From positions 1-64,000 of the forward strand of contig JARGPH010000033.1 in the NCBI GenBank assembly GCA_029213065.1: 64,000 nucleotides of DNA, read 5' to 3'. Numbering within the stretch: position 1 is the first letter of the stretch; every line of letters begins with the position of its first letter. A model generated the notes under the pieces. That model saw nothing but the letters and a program-made list of their open reading frames with translations, ran no database searches and was not told the origin of the DNA. Shown here piece by piece: positions 17,833-27,093 of this stretch. Origin of the DNA: Verrucomicrobiales bacterium (lineage in GTDB: Bacteria; Verrucomicrobiota; Verrucomicrobiia; Verrucomicrobiales; DEV007). The position numbers were made by a program, and so were the translations under genes.

Positions 17833-18426
17833 TCAGCTATACAGGCCGTGCTCGCGGCAATAGCTGCGCACCGATGGGGTAAGCCAATCCTCGTGCTCAG
17901 CAAACTGCTCTCTGATCTTAGTCGATGAGGCAGGGTGCTCAAAGGGCAGGGTCTCGTGACGCCACCCGCGCTTCGGCTTCACCTCCCCGCCACCACGGGT
18001 CAAGACGATGAAGCTCAACAGCTCGCGCAGCTTTTCAGGCTCGGCCCATCGCTCGAGCTGCTCCCATTGATCGGTCCCGACGATCCAATGCAACTCGGCC
18101 CCGGGCATGGCTCCGGTAAAATACTCAGCCGTTTCCCACGAAACACTCGGCTCAGGTCGCTCGATCTCGAAGCGGGAAACGGTCGCCCACTTCAGATCCA
18201 AATCCCCCATCGCCAGCTCCAGCATCTCCGCCCGCTCCCGGGGAGACGCGACCGTACCACTCTTGAATGGCGACACAAAGCACGGCACAAAAATGACCTC
18301 ATCGACCGCGGTATGCTCGATCACCGTCGCAGCCATCCCGAGATGGCCCAGGTGCACGGGATCAAATGACCCTCCCAAAATGGCAACACGCCGCTTTTGA
18401 TTCAACTCCCCTGATTCGTTCGCCAT
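17833..18426 (-). CDS. nadD: Nicotinate-nucleotide adenylyltransferase
   Basis: Transfers AMP from ATP to nicotinate mononucleotide, giving deamido-NAD in NAD synthesis. The nucleotidyltransferase motif GGSFDPVHLGH lies at residues 18-28, and the C-terminal SSTKIREQF provides the second, ISSTxIR-type, motif. The middle contains HWIVGTDQW, a typical NadD signature. The start at 18426 (MANESGEL) is used; two in-frame ATGs at 18444 and 18456 would add 6 or 10 residues, and the family usually begins just before the first beta strand, which favours the shortest form. The gene is isolated between the secDF hairpins and a divergently spaced unknown gene on the same strand. Confidence 0.92.
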   Translation of the reverse strand: MANESGELNQKRRVAILGGSFDPVHLGHLGMAATVIEHTAVDEVIFVPCFVSPFKSGTVASPRERAEMLELAMGDLDLKWATVSRFEIERPEPSVSWETAEYFTGAMPGAELHWIVGTDQWEQLERWAEPEKLRELLSFIVLTRGGGEVKPKRGWRHETLPFEHPASSTKIREQFAEHEDWLTPSVRSYCREHGLYS

Positions 18427-18484
18427 GCCGCCACTGTACGTCATCCACGAAACCATGACAACGAAAGCGAAACAATCACGATTC

Positions 18485-19279
18485 TCAATTCAGATCCAGA
18501 AAATCCGAGGCCCAGCGGCGAATCGAACGAACCGTCCGCCCCACGACCGAACCGGAGTCACAGTCACGTGGCGGGGCGATCAAATCGGCCGCAACCGCTT
18601 CAAGAGGAGGACCTTTTCTCACCGAAACCTTACTCGGCTGCCGCCCCCCTTGAAAATGGATCAAGGTCTCATTCGCCCAGAGCTTTCCTTCGCTTCGAAA
18701 GATCGACAAGCCGGAAACTCGAAGGCACAACCGCGAAACATCGAGTGACTCAGCACCGTCATTCCGAATCTGAATGGGAGCCATCACCGTCGAATCATCA
18801 GTCGAACTGTCCGAGGTCGAAACCGAATAACAGAGTTCTTCATCTTCACTCTCACCAAACCAGGCGTGTGAAAGCTTCTCGGTGGGGAACTCCGCCAGAA
18901 GCGGGTCCACCTCATCAGGAACCTGCACGACGACGGACAAGGGAAGCCGAACCAGAATCCGCACTTCCTCTCCCGCCGAAACTTGAAACCCGGACTCCGG
19001 CTCAAACAAAATCGGCAAATCGGGTAGCCCCGGCTGAATCCGGACCGTTTCATTGCCCGTATAAACCGCCCAGCGATTCCACTCGATCGGAGCACTCTCA
19101 TCAAAATCGTCGATCTCCTTCTTGCTCAGCGTCTTCGAAGCGAGGTATAGTTGCTCCTGCGACCGACACATTTCCACAAGGAGCCGACCACAACGAAGCC
19201 TTCGGAGCGCCGGACTATCCAGCTCACACGCTCCCCAGGTTATTGAATCAGCAGACGAAATCATGGTATAAATATCCAC
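18485..19279 (-). CDS. Hypothetical protein, possibly DUF432-like
   Basis: 264-residue soluble protein with no signal peptide or membrane helix. The central part alternates hydrophobic beta segments (LPILFEPESGFQVSAGEEV, RILVRLPLSVVVQVP) with acidic stretches. Together with the late LWANETLIHF this recalls DUF432 proteins, some of which neighbour mechanosensitive channels; this match is from memory and weak. No catalytic motif is recognisable. An alternative ATG five codons in is possible. It lies 58 bp upstream of nadD on the same strand, which may be incidental. The protein is most likely real because its codon use matches the neighbours and the frame is uninterrupted. Confidence 0.75.
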   Translation of the reverse strand: MDIYTMISSADSITWGACELDSPALRRLRCGRLLVEMCRSQEQLYLASKTLSKKEIDDFDESAPIEWNRWAVYTGNETVRIQPGLPDLPILFEPESGFQVSAGEEVRILVRLPLSVVVQVPDEVDPLLAEFPTEKLSHAWFGESEDEELCYSVSTSDSSTDDSTVMAPIQIRNDGAESLDVSRLCLRVSGLSIFRSEGKLWANETLIHFQGGRQPSKVSVRKGPPLEAVAADLIAPPRDCDSGSVVGRTVRSIRRWASDFLDLN

Positions 19280-19313
19280 GAGAACTCTTTGAATTAAACG
19301 GCGGTATTAGGTA

Positions 19314-19339
19314 TCCCTGTTTAAGTGTCCCTGTTTAAG
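19314..19339. repeat. Short direct repeat upstream of the DUF4403-like gene
   Basis: TCCCTGTTTAAG occurs twice, 14 bp apart, in the 109-bp intergenic region. It could be a regulator half-site pair or a slippage duplication; only two copies are present. Confidence 0.45.
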
Positions 19340-19388
19340 CCAGTCAATTCGGCCTTTTGCTCTTGATCTCTTCCCACTTCTCCGCTCC

Positions 19389-20906
19389 ATGAAAAAAATT
19401 CTACTGATTCTCGGTATCCTTCTCGTCGGCGGCGTCATCGCAGTCCCGCTGGCAACCCGGTTCGTGGGACCGAAATTGATCAGCGTCGCCCCGCCTTCCG
19501 GGAAGCCTATTGGCCTCCTCGACGTCCCCCGCCCCGAGGAATCTATTTTCGCACTGAAGATCGTGATCCCTTTGAGCATGCTCTCAGAAGCTGCCAACGC
19601 GCAGGCACCGAAACGCCTCACCGGAAGTGAGAACAAGAGCATACACAAAAGCATCAAAGACGGAGCCTACGCCTGGGATGTGGTCCGGGGTGACATTCAG
19701 TTTCAAAGTCAGGGAGACGGTCTCGCCTTCGGAGCCCCTATTCAGGGCGCAGCGCGCATCAGCGGCTCAATCGACGCGAAGATTCTGCGAATTCCCCTCA
19801 ACAGCACCGTCGAACTCGGTGGCGTCGTCGGGGGAAAACTCTCTCCCGTGATTGCCCCCGACTGGAAGGTGAATCCCAATCTGGTGCCTCATTTAAACCT
19901 TTCCAAAGCCAACCTCAACATCGGCGGCCTTGGAAACATCGACGTCACCAGTTTGCTCGGATCGAGCCTTTCCGGCTTTGTCCAAAAGGAAGCGCAGAAG
20001 CTGACCCCCGCATTCAAAAAGCAGTTCGACCTCAAGGGCGAAGTCGAAAAACTGTGGCAGGAAGGCTACATCAACGAGCTCATTTCCGATGACCCGAGCG
20101 TATGGCTTAATGTCGACCCGAGAGCGGTCTTTCTCAGTCCGATTGACTATGCCACTCCCGAAGCACTCGGCGTCACCGTGGCGATTCAATCCGAAACCTT
20201 TCTCACGAACCGCGAACCTGCCGCCCCCGCGCGGATTCCCCTCCCCAATCTCCAGCCATTGCCCGACGGAACACGGACCGATCTCAGAGTGCCGCTCATT
20301 GTGAGCATGAAAGAGCTCAACGAGGTCCTCGAAACCGAGGATATCGAGATCAAAACCGGACTTGGAACAAAGATCAACATTTCCGGAATCGAAGCGCAGG
20401 TGGGCCAGAACGGTCTTCTCAACCTGAAGATAGACCTCAGGACCGGAAGAACTCCGATCGGGCGTGGTATCTCCGGCGAGATCTGGATGAAAGCCCGCCC
20501 CATCATCGACTACGAGAAACAGACCCTTGGATTTTCCAACGTCGAGCTCACCGTCGAAACCCGTGACCAGCTCACCTCCACCGCCGCCTGGCTCGTCGAG
20601 GAATTGCTCGTCAAAGGAATCGAAAGCCAGCTCCGCGTCGACCTCAACGATTACAAAGAGGAACTCGACGAGGAAGTCCAGAAAGCGATTCAGTCGGCTG
20701 ACCTCCCCGAAGGGATTAACGTCTCCCTCGACGACCTCTCGATCAAACTCGCTGACATTTACACGATCACCCGTCATGCCACCGGCGACGCACCCGACCC
20801 GGGAATCGTTCTCGTGATCCGCGCGACCGGCAGCGTCAGCACCGAGATCAGCCAACTCAATCTCGGTAAGAAGGAAGAAGCCGAAGCCGAAGCAAAACCC
20901 GAATGA
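19389..20906 (+). CDS. DUF4403-like membrane-anchored protein
   Basis: 505-residue protein with one N-terminal hydrophobic segment (ILLILGILLVGGVIAVPLA) that acts as signal or anchor; the rest is predicted outside the cytoplasm. The body is a long alternating beta/alpha sequence with paired segments that look like a two-fold repeat: an N-terminal half starting ESIFALKIVIPLSMLSEAAN and a later half starting RTDLRVPLIVSMKELNEV. This layout (strand, then LN-type helix, then basket-like sheets) is that of DUF4403 proteins, which resemble lipid-binding tubular folds. The substrate is unknown. The C-terminus is a short EAEAEAKPE tail. It overlaps the next gene by the ATGA arrangement, indicating translational coupling. 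Confidence 0.8.
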   Translation: MKKILLILGILLVGGVIAVPLATRFVGPKLISVAPPSGKPIGLLDVPRPEESIFALKIVIPLSMLSEAANAQAPKRLTGSENKSIHKSIKDGAYAWDVVRGDIQFQSQGDGLAFGAPIQGAARISGSIDAKILRIPLNSTVELGGVVGGKLSPVIAPDWKVNPNLVPHLNLSKANLNIGGLGNIDVTSLLGSSLSGFVQKEAQKLTPAFKKQFDLKGEVEKLWQEGYINELISDDPSVWLNVDPRAVFLSPIDYATPEALGVTVAIQSETFLTNREPAAPARIPLPNLQPLPDGTRTDLRVPLIVSMKELNEVLETEDIEIKTGLGTKINISGIEAQVGQNGLLNLKIDLRTGRTPIGRGISGEIWMKARPIIDYEKQTLGFSNVELTVETRDQLTSTAAWLVEELLVKGIESQLRVDLNDYKEELDEEVQKAIQSADLPEGINVSLDDLSIKLADIYTITRHATGDAPDPGIVLVIRATGSVSTEISQLNLGKKEEAEAEAKPE

Positions 20907-23245
20907 CTTTTCGCCACCTTCTTCTCACCCTCTGTGCTGCGCCGGCTTTGTGCTGGTGTCAGGACGCAGGCACCTTTCCGGGAACTGCTGCTATGGGAGA
21001 ACTCCCTGAAGACCTCTCGGTTCGAATCATGGAGGGCGCGCATGCCTTCGTCGAAGCCGAGATTGACTCCGTCGCCGCGACCATTCCCGGGCTCCGCCGT
21101 GACGGGCCTGAGCGACAGGAACAGCTATCGGCGAAAAGGAAGCAACTCAGCCAACTTCTCGGAGTCGTCGATGAAAGAACGTCCCCGCGTCTCGAATTTT
21201 TCTCGGACACGGCCCCGGGCTTCGACGGGAAAGCGCCCTCCTCTCTTGTCGCCAAAAACGAAGATTTCGAAATCCATCAGGTTCGCTGGGACGTCCTCGA
21301 CGGACTCCAGGCAGAGGGGCTCTACGTGATCCCTCTCGGCGATTTTGAGAAAGTCACCGACGCACCGCTCATGGTTCTCATCCCCGATGCTGCCGACACC
21401 CCCGAGGACATCATAGGCCTCACAAAACAACTCCCCCCGCTCCAGCAAATCGGGCTTCGCTTCGCGCTTACGGGCTTTCGAATCCTCATTCCTGCTGTGA
21501 TCAACCGCGAGCCCTACCAAGACCCCAACGGCGACGACGCACGCATCACCCGTTCCGATCAAACTCACCGCGAATGGATCTACCGACAGGCCTTCCAAAT
21601 GGGGCGCCACCCCATTGGCTACGAAGTGCAAACCGCTCTCGCAGGAGCCGAACTATTTCAGAATCAATTCCCCGGCGCAGAGGTCACCGTCGCGGGATAC
21701 GGGAGCGGTGGTCGTGCAGCCCTCTACGCTGCGGCTGTGGGCGATACCTTTGATCACGCCTTCGTCAGCGGAGCCTTCCATTCGCGAGAGCGCGTCTGGT
21801 CTGAGCCGATTGACCACAACCTCTTCGGTCTCCTTCCCGCCTTCAGCGATGCCGCCGTCGCCGCAATGATTTTTCCCCGCCCGCTCCTCGTCGAGCACAC
21901 CGATTTCCCTGACTTCGAATCAGAAAAAGGCAGGATCGAGACGCCTGACTACGAAGACGTCATCGCCGAGCTCGACCGCTCCGCCCTGCCTCTCGGTCAG
22001 GCAAGCCTGCCATCGAATTTTCTCTCCAACGAAGCCAGCAAAAACGCGCGTGGAGACTACCCTTCCGTGGCCGGCTTTCTCCAGGCCATCGGGCGCTCCC
22101 CCGATGTCGATCGCGTCGCTCCGCTCGCGCTTCTTTTCGATGAACGCATCGGATTTGATCCTCAGCACCGCCACAATCGAATCTTCCTCCAGACTCAGGA
22201 TCACGTTCAGAAGATCCTCGACGCCTCGGAAACCCTCCGTCGTGAGACCGTGCTCTACGATCTCGACCCCGCGCTCCGTCCCGGTAAATGGTCCACGAAC
22301 AGATCACACGAAACGCTCAGTTCCCTAACCCTCTTCGACCAACAGGAGAAATGGCGCGCCCGGTTTCAAAACGAGATCATCGGAGAGTTCGACGAAGCGC
22401 TTCTCCCGCTCAAGCCACGCTCCCGCCTCGTCGCCGAAACCGATCAGTGGACCGCCTGGGACATCCTCCTCGACGTTTACCCCGAATTCGAAGCCTGGGG
22501 CCTCCTCGTCATCCCCAAGGGCATTCCCGCCGGCGAAAAGCGCCCCGTCGTCGTCTGCCAGCACGGACGCAACGGAATCCCCCGCGATACCCTCGATGCA
22601 AGCAAGAGCGCCTACAACAATTACGCGGCCAAACTCGCCGAACTTGGATACATCACCTTCGCCCCCCACAATCTCTACCGGGGCGAAGACCAATACCGCT
22701 GGCTCGACCGCAAGGCCAACCTCATCGGCGGCTCCCTCTTTTCCTTCATCATCGCCTCGCATCAGCAATTCCTCAGTTTCCTGAAAACGATTGATTCCGT
22801 CGATGAGAGCAAAATCGCGTTTTATGGAATCAGCTACGGAGGCGAATCGGCGATGCGAATCCCCGCGCTGCTTCCCGATTACAGCCTCTCGATTTGCTCC
22901 GGCGACTTCAATCAGTGGACCCGAAAAGTGGCCGATCCCGATTATCCCAACAGCTTCATGCAATCCATCGAATGGGAAATGCCCTACCGGAACATGGGAA
23001 ACACTTTCGATTACTCTGAGATGGCAGCCCTCATTTTCCCACGCCCCTTTTACGTCGAACGCGGCCACCACGACGGCGTCGCGAGAGATGAATGGGTCGC
23101 CCACGAATACGCGAAGGTCCGCTGGTTTTACGCTCAATACGGCCTCGCCGACCGCACCGGGATCGAATACTTCCAGGGCGGGCACGCCATCAACGGTGAA
23201 GGTGCCGTCGAATTTTTGAAAGAGCACCTCGGATTTCCTGAATAG
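20903..23245 (+). CDS. Exported tandem alpha/beta-hydrolase, N-terminal domain degenerate
   Basis: 780-residue exported protein (signal MTFRHLLLTLCAAPALC) made of two alpha/beta-hydrolase-like halves of the type found in large planctomycete/verrucomicrobial acetyl-esterase-like proteins. The C-terminal half has a complete triad: G642-I-S644-Y-G646-G, Asp724 (GHHDGV) and His761 (GGHAI). The N-terminal half has the equivalent elbow as G265-Y-G267-S-G, with Gly where the nucleophile should be, so it is probably inactive. Both halves share the W-D-(V/I)-L...P-L-(G/A)-type strand before the nucleophile region. It starts inside the stop of the previous gene. The substrate could be an acylated polysaccharide, but this is a guess. 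Confidence 0.85.
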   Translation: MTFRHLLLTLCAAPALCWCQDAGTFPGTAAMGELPEDLSVRIMEGAHAFVEAEIDSVAATIPGLRRDGPERQEQLSAKRKQLSQLLGVVDERTSPRLEFFSDTAPGFDGKAPSSLVAKNEDFEIHQVRWDVLDGLQAEGLYVIPLGDFEKVTDAPLMVLIPDAADTPEDIIGLTKQLPPLQQIGLRFALTGFRILIPAVINREPYQDPNGDDARITRSDQTHREWIYRQAFQMGRHPIGYEVQTALAGAELFQNQFPGAEVTVAGYGSGGRAALYAAAVGDTFDHAFVSGAFHSRERVWSEPIDHNLFGLLPAFSDAAVAAMIFPRPLLVEHTDFPDFESEKGRIETPDYEDVIAELDRSALPLGQASLPSNFLSNEASKNARGDYPSVAGFLQAIGRSPDVDRVAPLALLFDERIGFDPQHRHNRIFLQTQDHVQKILDASETLRRETVLYDLDPALRPGKWSTNRSHETLSSLTLFDQQEKWRARFQNEIIGEFDEALLPLKPRSRLVAETDQWTAWDILLDVYPEFEAWGLLVIPKGIPAGEKRPVVVCQHGRNGIPRDTLDASKSAYNNYAAKLAELGYITFAPHNLYRGEDQYRWLDRKANLIGGSLFSFIIASHQQFLSFLKTIDSVDESKIAFYGISYGGESAMRIPALLPDYSLSICSGDFNQWTRKVADPDYPNSFMQSIEWEMPYRNMGNTFDYSEMAALIFPRPFYVERGHHDGVARDEWVAHEYAKVRWFYAQYGLADRTGIEYFQGGHAINGEGAVEFLKEHLGFPE

Positions 23246-23258
23246 CTTTAGAGGACAC

Positions 23259-23286
23259 AAAAAAGCCCGGACTCATTGAGCCGGAC
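23259..23286 (-). terminator. Intrinsic terminator of tRNA-Asp copy 1
   Basis: On the minus strand a GC-rich inverted repeat (GTCCGG-CTCA / TGAG-TCCGGGC, one bulge) is followed by TTTTTT, directly downstream of the tRNA. Confidence 0.8.
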
Positions 23287-23304
23287 GTCTGAAATGTTTG
23301 GGAG

Positions 23305-23381
<77 letters not shown>

Positions 23382-23431
23382 ACGGTAAAAAAGCATCTGT
23401 CGAAACAGACACCCATTTGGTCAGGGGCGGG

Positions 23432-23459
23432 ATTCTAACCCGATTTCAGGCAAGCGCAA
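23432..23459 (-). promoter_or_regulatory. Promoter of tRNA-Asp copy 1
   Basis: On the minus strand TTGCGC (-35) and TAGAAT (-10) are separated by 16 bp, about 50 bp upstream of the tRNA 5' end. Exactly the same elements and spacing recur upstream of copy 2, where the intervening bases have diverged, which supports function. Confidence 0.7.
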
Positions 23460-23581
23460 CGAATTCAAAGCGACTCACTTCATTTTTATTAAGAGATCCT
23501 AACTCAGAAGGAGGTCCCGCCATCACTTTACTGCTTGAGAATCGGCAGGAGCAGAGGATTTCCGCTCTGAAAGCAGGACAC

Positions 23582-23610
23582 AAAAAAGCCCGAACTCATT
23601 GAGGTCGGGC
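23582..23610 (-). terminator. Intrinsic terminator of tRNA-Asp copy 2
   Basis: Minus-strand inverted repeat GCCCGA-CCTCA / TGAGT-TCGGGC with one mismatch, followed by TTTTTT. It is homologous to the terminator of copy 1. Confidence 0.8.
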
Positions 23611-23628
23611 GTTTGATTTGTTTGAGAG

Positions 23629-23705
<77 letters not shown>

Positions 23706-23758
23706 ACGGTAAAAAAGGTTTCTGTCAGGACAGATACCCTGTTTGGTTAGGGGACGGG

Positions 23759-23786
23759 ATTCTAACTCGAATTCAGACGAGCGCAA
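23759..23786 (-). promoter_or_regulatory. Promoter of tRNA-Asp copy 2
   Basis: TTGCGC-16 bp-TAGAAT on the minus strand, matching copy 1 base for base in both hexamers while the spacer differs at several positions. Confidence 0.7.
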
Positions 23787-23891
23787 CAAAAAATATTAGG
23801 GAAATCCGTTGCTTTCGGATCATTTTCGAGTAACCCTTTCTTCCTGCCGCGAGTTTGTATCTTCGCGGCTTCATTTTTCTTAGGCGACACC

Positions 23892-24245
23892 ATGAATGTG
23901 ATTGATAAAATCGAACGCGAACAGATGAAAGAAGACGTCCCGGACTTCCGTCCCGGCGACACTGTTAATGTTCACTCCCGCGTTGTAGAAGGCGGAAAAG
24001 AGCGTATCCAGATCTTCAAAGGTCTTGTCCTTGGTCGTCGTGGTTCCGGCGTAAACGAAGCTTTCACGGTTCGTAAGATTTCCAACGGAGAAGGCGTTGA
24101 GCGTGCATTTGCTCTCCACTCCCCGAAAGTGGCTAAAGTTGAAGTGGTTAAGCTCGGCAAAGTCCGTCGCGCCAAACTCAACTACCTTCGCGATCGTCTC
24201 GGTAAAGCCGCTACGAACGTGAAAGAGCGTGCGAAGAAGAGCTAA
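23892..24245 (+). CDS. rplS: Large ribosomal subunit protein bL19
   Basis: Component of the 50S subunit at the subunit interface. At 117 residues it has the family size, and contains [20 protein letters not shown]-type sequence (here [20 protein letters not shown]), the [22 protein letters not shown] segment, and the C-terminal [20 protein letters not shown]. In many bacteria it follows rpsP-rimM-trmD; here it stands alone after the divergent tRNA-Asp pair, with its own downstream terminator. Confidence 0.98.
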   Translation: MNVIDKIEREQMKEDVPDFRPGDTVNVHSRVVEGGKERIQIFKGLVLGRRGSGVNEAFTVRKISNGEGVERAFALHSPKVAKVEVVKLGKVRRAKLNYLRDRLGKAATNVKERAKKS

Positions 24246-24274
24246 TTACGGCTTTGTTTCGACTCTGAATTTTA

Positions 24275-24310
24275 AAAAACGGCGGACCCTGATCGGTTCG
24301 TCGTTTTTTT
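24275..24310 (+). terminator. Intrinsic terminator of rplS
   Basis: Eleven-bp stem (AACGGCGGACC / GGTTCGTCGTT, two G-T pairs) with a 6-nt loop, flanked by an A-run before and TTTTTTT after, 30 bp downstream of the rplS stop. Textbook shape; the A-run makes it potentially bidirectional. Confidence 0.9.
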
Positions 24311-24385
24311 GTGCCCATTCGTCTTGTGCCCGTCCGTCGGCGGTGAGCTTGCGGAAACAGCCCCTTCCCGCAGCTCAGGCTGATT

Positions 24386-25657
24386 TTAACTGACTTCCTC
24401 CTGACGGAGCGCTCTCACGTTTCCGAGCCAGGTACAGAGCAGCGCAGACAGAAGAACGAAGCCGCCGAGGGACTTGGTGACCGGGTCCAGTTCCGAAACG
24501 CCGGGGCCGAGCGAGAGTTTAACAACGACAAACAAAGTCATCGCATAAACCGCTCCGGTGATGGAGCCGAAGAGCATTCGTCCTTTTCGGGACTCATTCG
24601 CGAAAGTAAGGGAGGCTGGCACCGTCGAGGCGATCAAGCCGATTCCCCCGAGTAACAGCGTATCAATACTGAGCCCGAATCCGGTCGCAATCGAGACCAC
24701 CCCGAGGAGGAGCCCTCCCCCGACCGCGAGTCCCTGCCATTTCTCGCCGGGTTTGAGCGCGAGGCGCGCAGAGCGGTCCATCAAGATAAGAAAGTTTCCA
24801 ATCCCCGGGGCGAGCCACACCCAGAGAATCAGAGCGAGCCAGAGCAGGACAAACACCGCCGCGATCATCGGGTTGATCGTTTCGAGCCACCTCCGCATGA
24901 GCTGATAGGCAATGTAGATCCCGACAATGATCCCCCACTGCTTCCCTCCCGTGAACCGCTGCATAAAAAAGCAGTAGGAAAGATAAATGCGATAGAACCC
25001 GGATCTCGCGCGGAAGGATTCGAGCAACCCGTCACGGGCCGCGTCAGAATCGGGCTCAAGCCGGAGCGCTTCGCGAAAATGCGTTTCCGCCTGCTGCGAG
25101 TTCCCCCTCTGCAGAGCACTCCAACCGGCATTGACGTGAGCAAAGCTGTCTTCCGGCGAAGCGGCGAGGAGCTGCTCAACGGCGACGGCATTCTGATCAG
25201 ACTTCCCCTGAAGCCGGAGCGAGTGGGTCAGCAAATTCGCCGCCATGGCATGATCGCTGTCGACCTGGAGCGCCCGCGTGCTCCATTCTTCGACCTTGGC
25301 CCATTGATCCAGCTCGCAATAGGCGGCCGCCTTCGCCGCGAGCGGAAAAGCGTCCTCGGGATCGAGCCGTATCGCATCATCAGCCGATACGAGCGCTTCC
25401 TTCCCTTTGTGCAAACCGGAAAGGATGAGCGATTTCACGGCATGATAAAAGGCGGAATCGGAACGCAAGCGGATGGCCTCTCCGATCGACTCGAGGGCCC
25501 GCTGCTTTTTGCCCTGTTGATTGAGCTGACACAAAGCAAGCCGTGAATAGACGAAATCATTTTCCGGTTCCCGCGCGAGAACCGAATAGAAAATCGCCTC
25601 AGCTTCTTCCAGCCGACCTTGATCCTGAAGCAGGAGCCCGTGATTGAGTTCGCTCAT
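24386..25657 (-). CDS. TPR-repeat membrane protein
   Basis: 423 residues. The N-terminal half holds about five to six tetratricopeptide repeats (residues 1-215; LEEAEAIFYSVLAREPEN, AALVSADDAIRLDPEDA-like, AETHFREALRLEPDS). The C-terminal half has five or six hydrophobic helices (about 240-420), so TPRs probably face the cytoplasm from an inner-membrane anchor. No enzymatic motif is visible. It starts 26 bp after the TPR-AAA ATPase gene on the same strand, suggesting that the two form a working pair: a membrane-bound TPR scaffold and a soluble AAA motor. The pathway is unknown. Confidence 0.85.
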   Translation of the reverse strand: MSELNHGLLLQDQGRLEEAEAIFYSVLAREPENDFVYSRLALCQLNQQGKKQRALESIGEAIRLRSDSAFYHAVKSLILSGLHKGKEALVSADDAIRLDPEDAFPLAAKAAAYCELDQWAKVEEWSTRALQVDSDHAMAANLLTHSLRLQGKSDQNAVAVEQLLAASPEDSFAHVNAGWSALQRGNSQQAETHFREALRLEPDSDAARDGLLESFRARSGFYRIYLSYCFFMQRFTGGKQWGIIVGIYIAYQLMRRWLETINPMIAAVFVLLWLALILWVWLAPGIGNFLILMDRSARLALKPGEKWQGLAVGGGLLLGVVSIATGFGLSIDTLLLGGIGLIASTVPASLTFANESRKGRMLFGSITGAVYAMTLFVVVKLSLGPGVSELDPVTKSLGGFVLLSALLCTWLGNVRALRQEEVS

Positions 25658-25683
25658 TGAGTGAGTCAGAGAACCGCGTCGCC

Positions 25684-27093
25684 CTACTTTTGAATCCCGA
25701 GGTAGTCGAGAACCTCATCGTAGAAACCGCTCTGGTTGGCATAGAGCGCGTAATTTTTCGCACTTTCAAACCACTTCCGCGTGCTCGGCTTGACCTGTTT
25801 TGCTGATTTAATGAGCTGCTTCTGCGTCACCGGAACAATCTTGCCCGACTTCATCGCTTCAGCGAGCGCAGTCTCAATTGCCTGATCAAAGGTCGCCTTG
25901 ATGTCCGCCCCGGAAAAATCTTTGACGCGTTTCGCCAAAGCGATGGGATCCAGCCCCGAGACCGGCTTTCCTTCAGCCATGATCTTGACGATCTCCTCAC
26001 GGGCTGGCTCATCCGGAGGGGGAACAAAAATGAGTCGATCAAATCGTCCCGGGCGCAAAAAAGCGGAATCGAGATGCCAGGGGGCATTGGTCGCACCGAG
26101 GACGAGAACACCATCATTCTCTGCCGACTCGCTGTCCATCTCGGCGAGAAACTGATTGATCAGAGTTCGACCGGCCGAAGTTCGCATGTCTTTTCGATCC
26201 GCGGCGAGCGCGTCGACTTCGTCAAAAAAGAGAACCGTGGGAGCTTTGCGACGGGCGAGTTCAAAAATCTCGTGGAGCTTCTCCTCGGATTTCCCGATCC
26301 ACATGTCGAGGATCTGATGAAGCCCGACGCTCATGAAACTGGCGTTAATTTCACCGGCGGTGGCGCGACTGATGAGTGTTTTACCGCAACCGGGAGGGCC
26401 GTAAAGAAGCACGCCGCCTCCTGCTTTTTTCCCGTAAGCCTGAAAGAGCTCCTTGTTCTCCATCGGGTAGAGAATCTTCATGCGAATGTCCTCTTTGACA
26501 CTCTCCATCCCTCCGACTTTTTTGAAGTCAGTATCCGGCCTCCGCTCAAACTCCAGTTCGAGCTCCGCGTCGGAATCCGCGAACGGATCTTCATCGAAAT
26601 CGTCGTCGTCGAAATCAGAATCGAAATAAGCGCCCGCCTGATTGGACCCGTCCCGCTGCGGCTTCGGATTGGGTGGAGGGGTGCTGTTCTTTCGTCCGCC
26701 AGCCTCACGAATGCGCTTGAGCAACTCATCGCTCGCGAGCGCGGCCTCCAGCATGATGGCTTTATCGTAAAACTCACGGGCACCTTTCCCATCGCCTTCT
26801 CCCAGAGCCAGTTTGGCACGGAGAAACCAACCGGCCGCGAAGACAGGCTGCTCGGCATTGAGCTGTTCCAATCTCAAAATTGCTTCAGAGCTGCGACCTC
26901 TCAAATCGAGTAACTGCGCGGTCTGGAGTCGGGCCATGGGATTCCCGGGCTCGATCGCAAGGACCTGCTCAAAAATGGCCTGAGCCTCTTCCAGGGAAAA
27001 TGCGTCCATGTAAGCATCCCCTAACATGAGGAGGAGTGGAACATTATCCGGAGAGACGGCAAGCGCTTGCTGGAGAGATTCGATATCAGCCAT
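25684..27093 (-). CDS. TPR-AAA+ ATPase fusion (Vps4/CDC48-like AAA domain)
   Basis: 469 residues from the ATG at 27093 (an in-frame ATG at 27117 would add eight). Residues 1-125 carry TPR-like repeats, 130-170 an acidic linker (DSDFDDDDFDEDPFADSD), and 185-430 one classical AAA module: Walker A GPPGCGKT (about 231-238), Walker B VLFFDEVDAL, sensor 1 LGATNAP, arginine-finger region SAFLRPGRFDR and the small lid domain with DFSGADIKATFDQAIE. The last 35 residues (RKWFESAKNYALYANQSGFYDEVLDYL) resemble the C-terminal helix of Vps4/katanin-type meiotic AAA proteins. It probably remodels proteins or complexes, possibly with its TPR membrane neighbour. The substrate is unknown. Confidence 0.9.
   Translation of the reverse strand: MADIESLQQALAVSPDNVPLLLMLGDAYMDAFSLEEAQAIFEQVLAIEPGNPMARLQTAQLLDLRGRSSEAILRLEQLNAEQPVFAAGWFLRAKLALGEGDGKGAREFYDKAIMLEAALASDELLKRIREAGGRKNSTPPPNPKPQRDGSNQAGAYFDSDFDDDDFDEDPFADSDAELELEFERRPDTDFKKVGGMESVKEDIRMKILYPMENKELFQAYGKKAGGGVLLYGPPGCGKTLISRATAGEINASFMSVGLHQILDMWIGKSEEKLHEIFELARRKAPTVLFFDEVDALAADRKDMRTSAGRTLINQFLAEMDSESAENDGVLVLGATNAPWHLDSAFLRPGRFDRLIFVPPPDEPAREEIVKIMAEGKPVSGLDPIALAKRVKDFSGADIKATFDQAIETALAEAMKSGKIVPVTQKQLIKSAKQVKPSTRKWFESAKNYALYANQSGFYDEVLDYLGIQK

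Noticed and set aside
19280-19388. Phase-variable promoter repeat
   Set aside because: Only two copies of the 12-bp repeat; not a slippage tract.
26074-26913. 279-codon plus-strand frame inside the TPR-AAA gene
   Set aside because: Antisense to an intact AAA domain.
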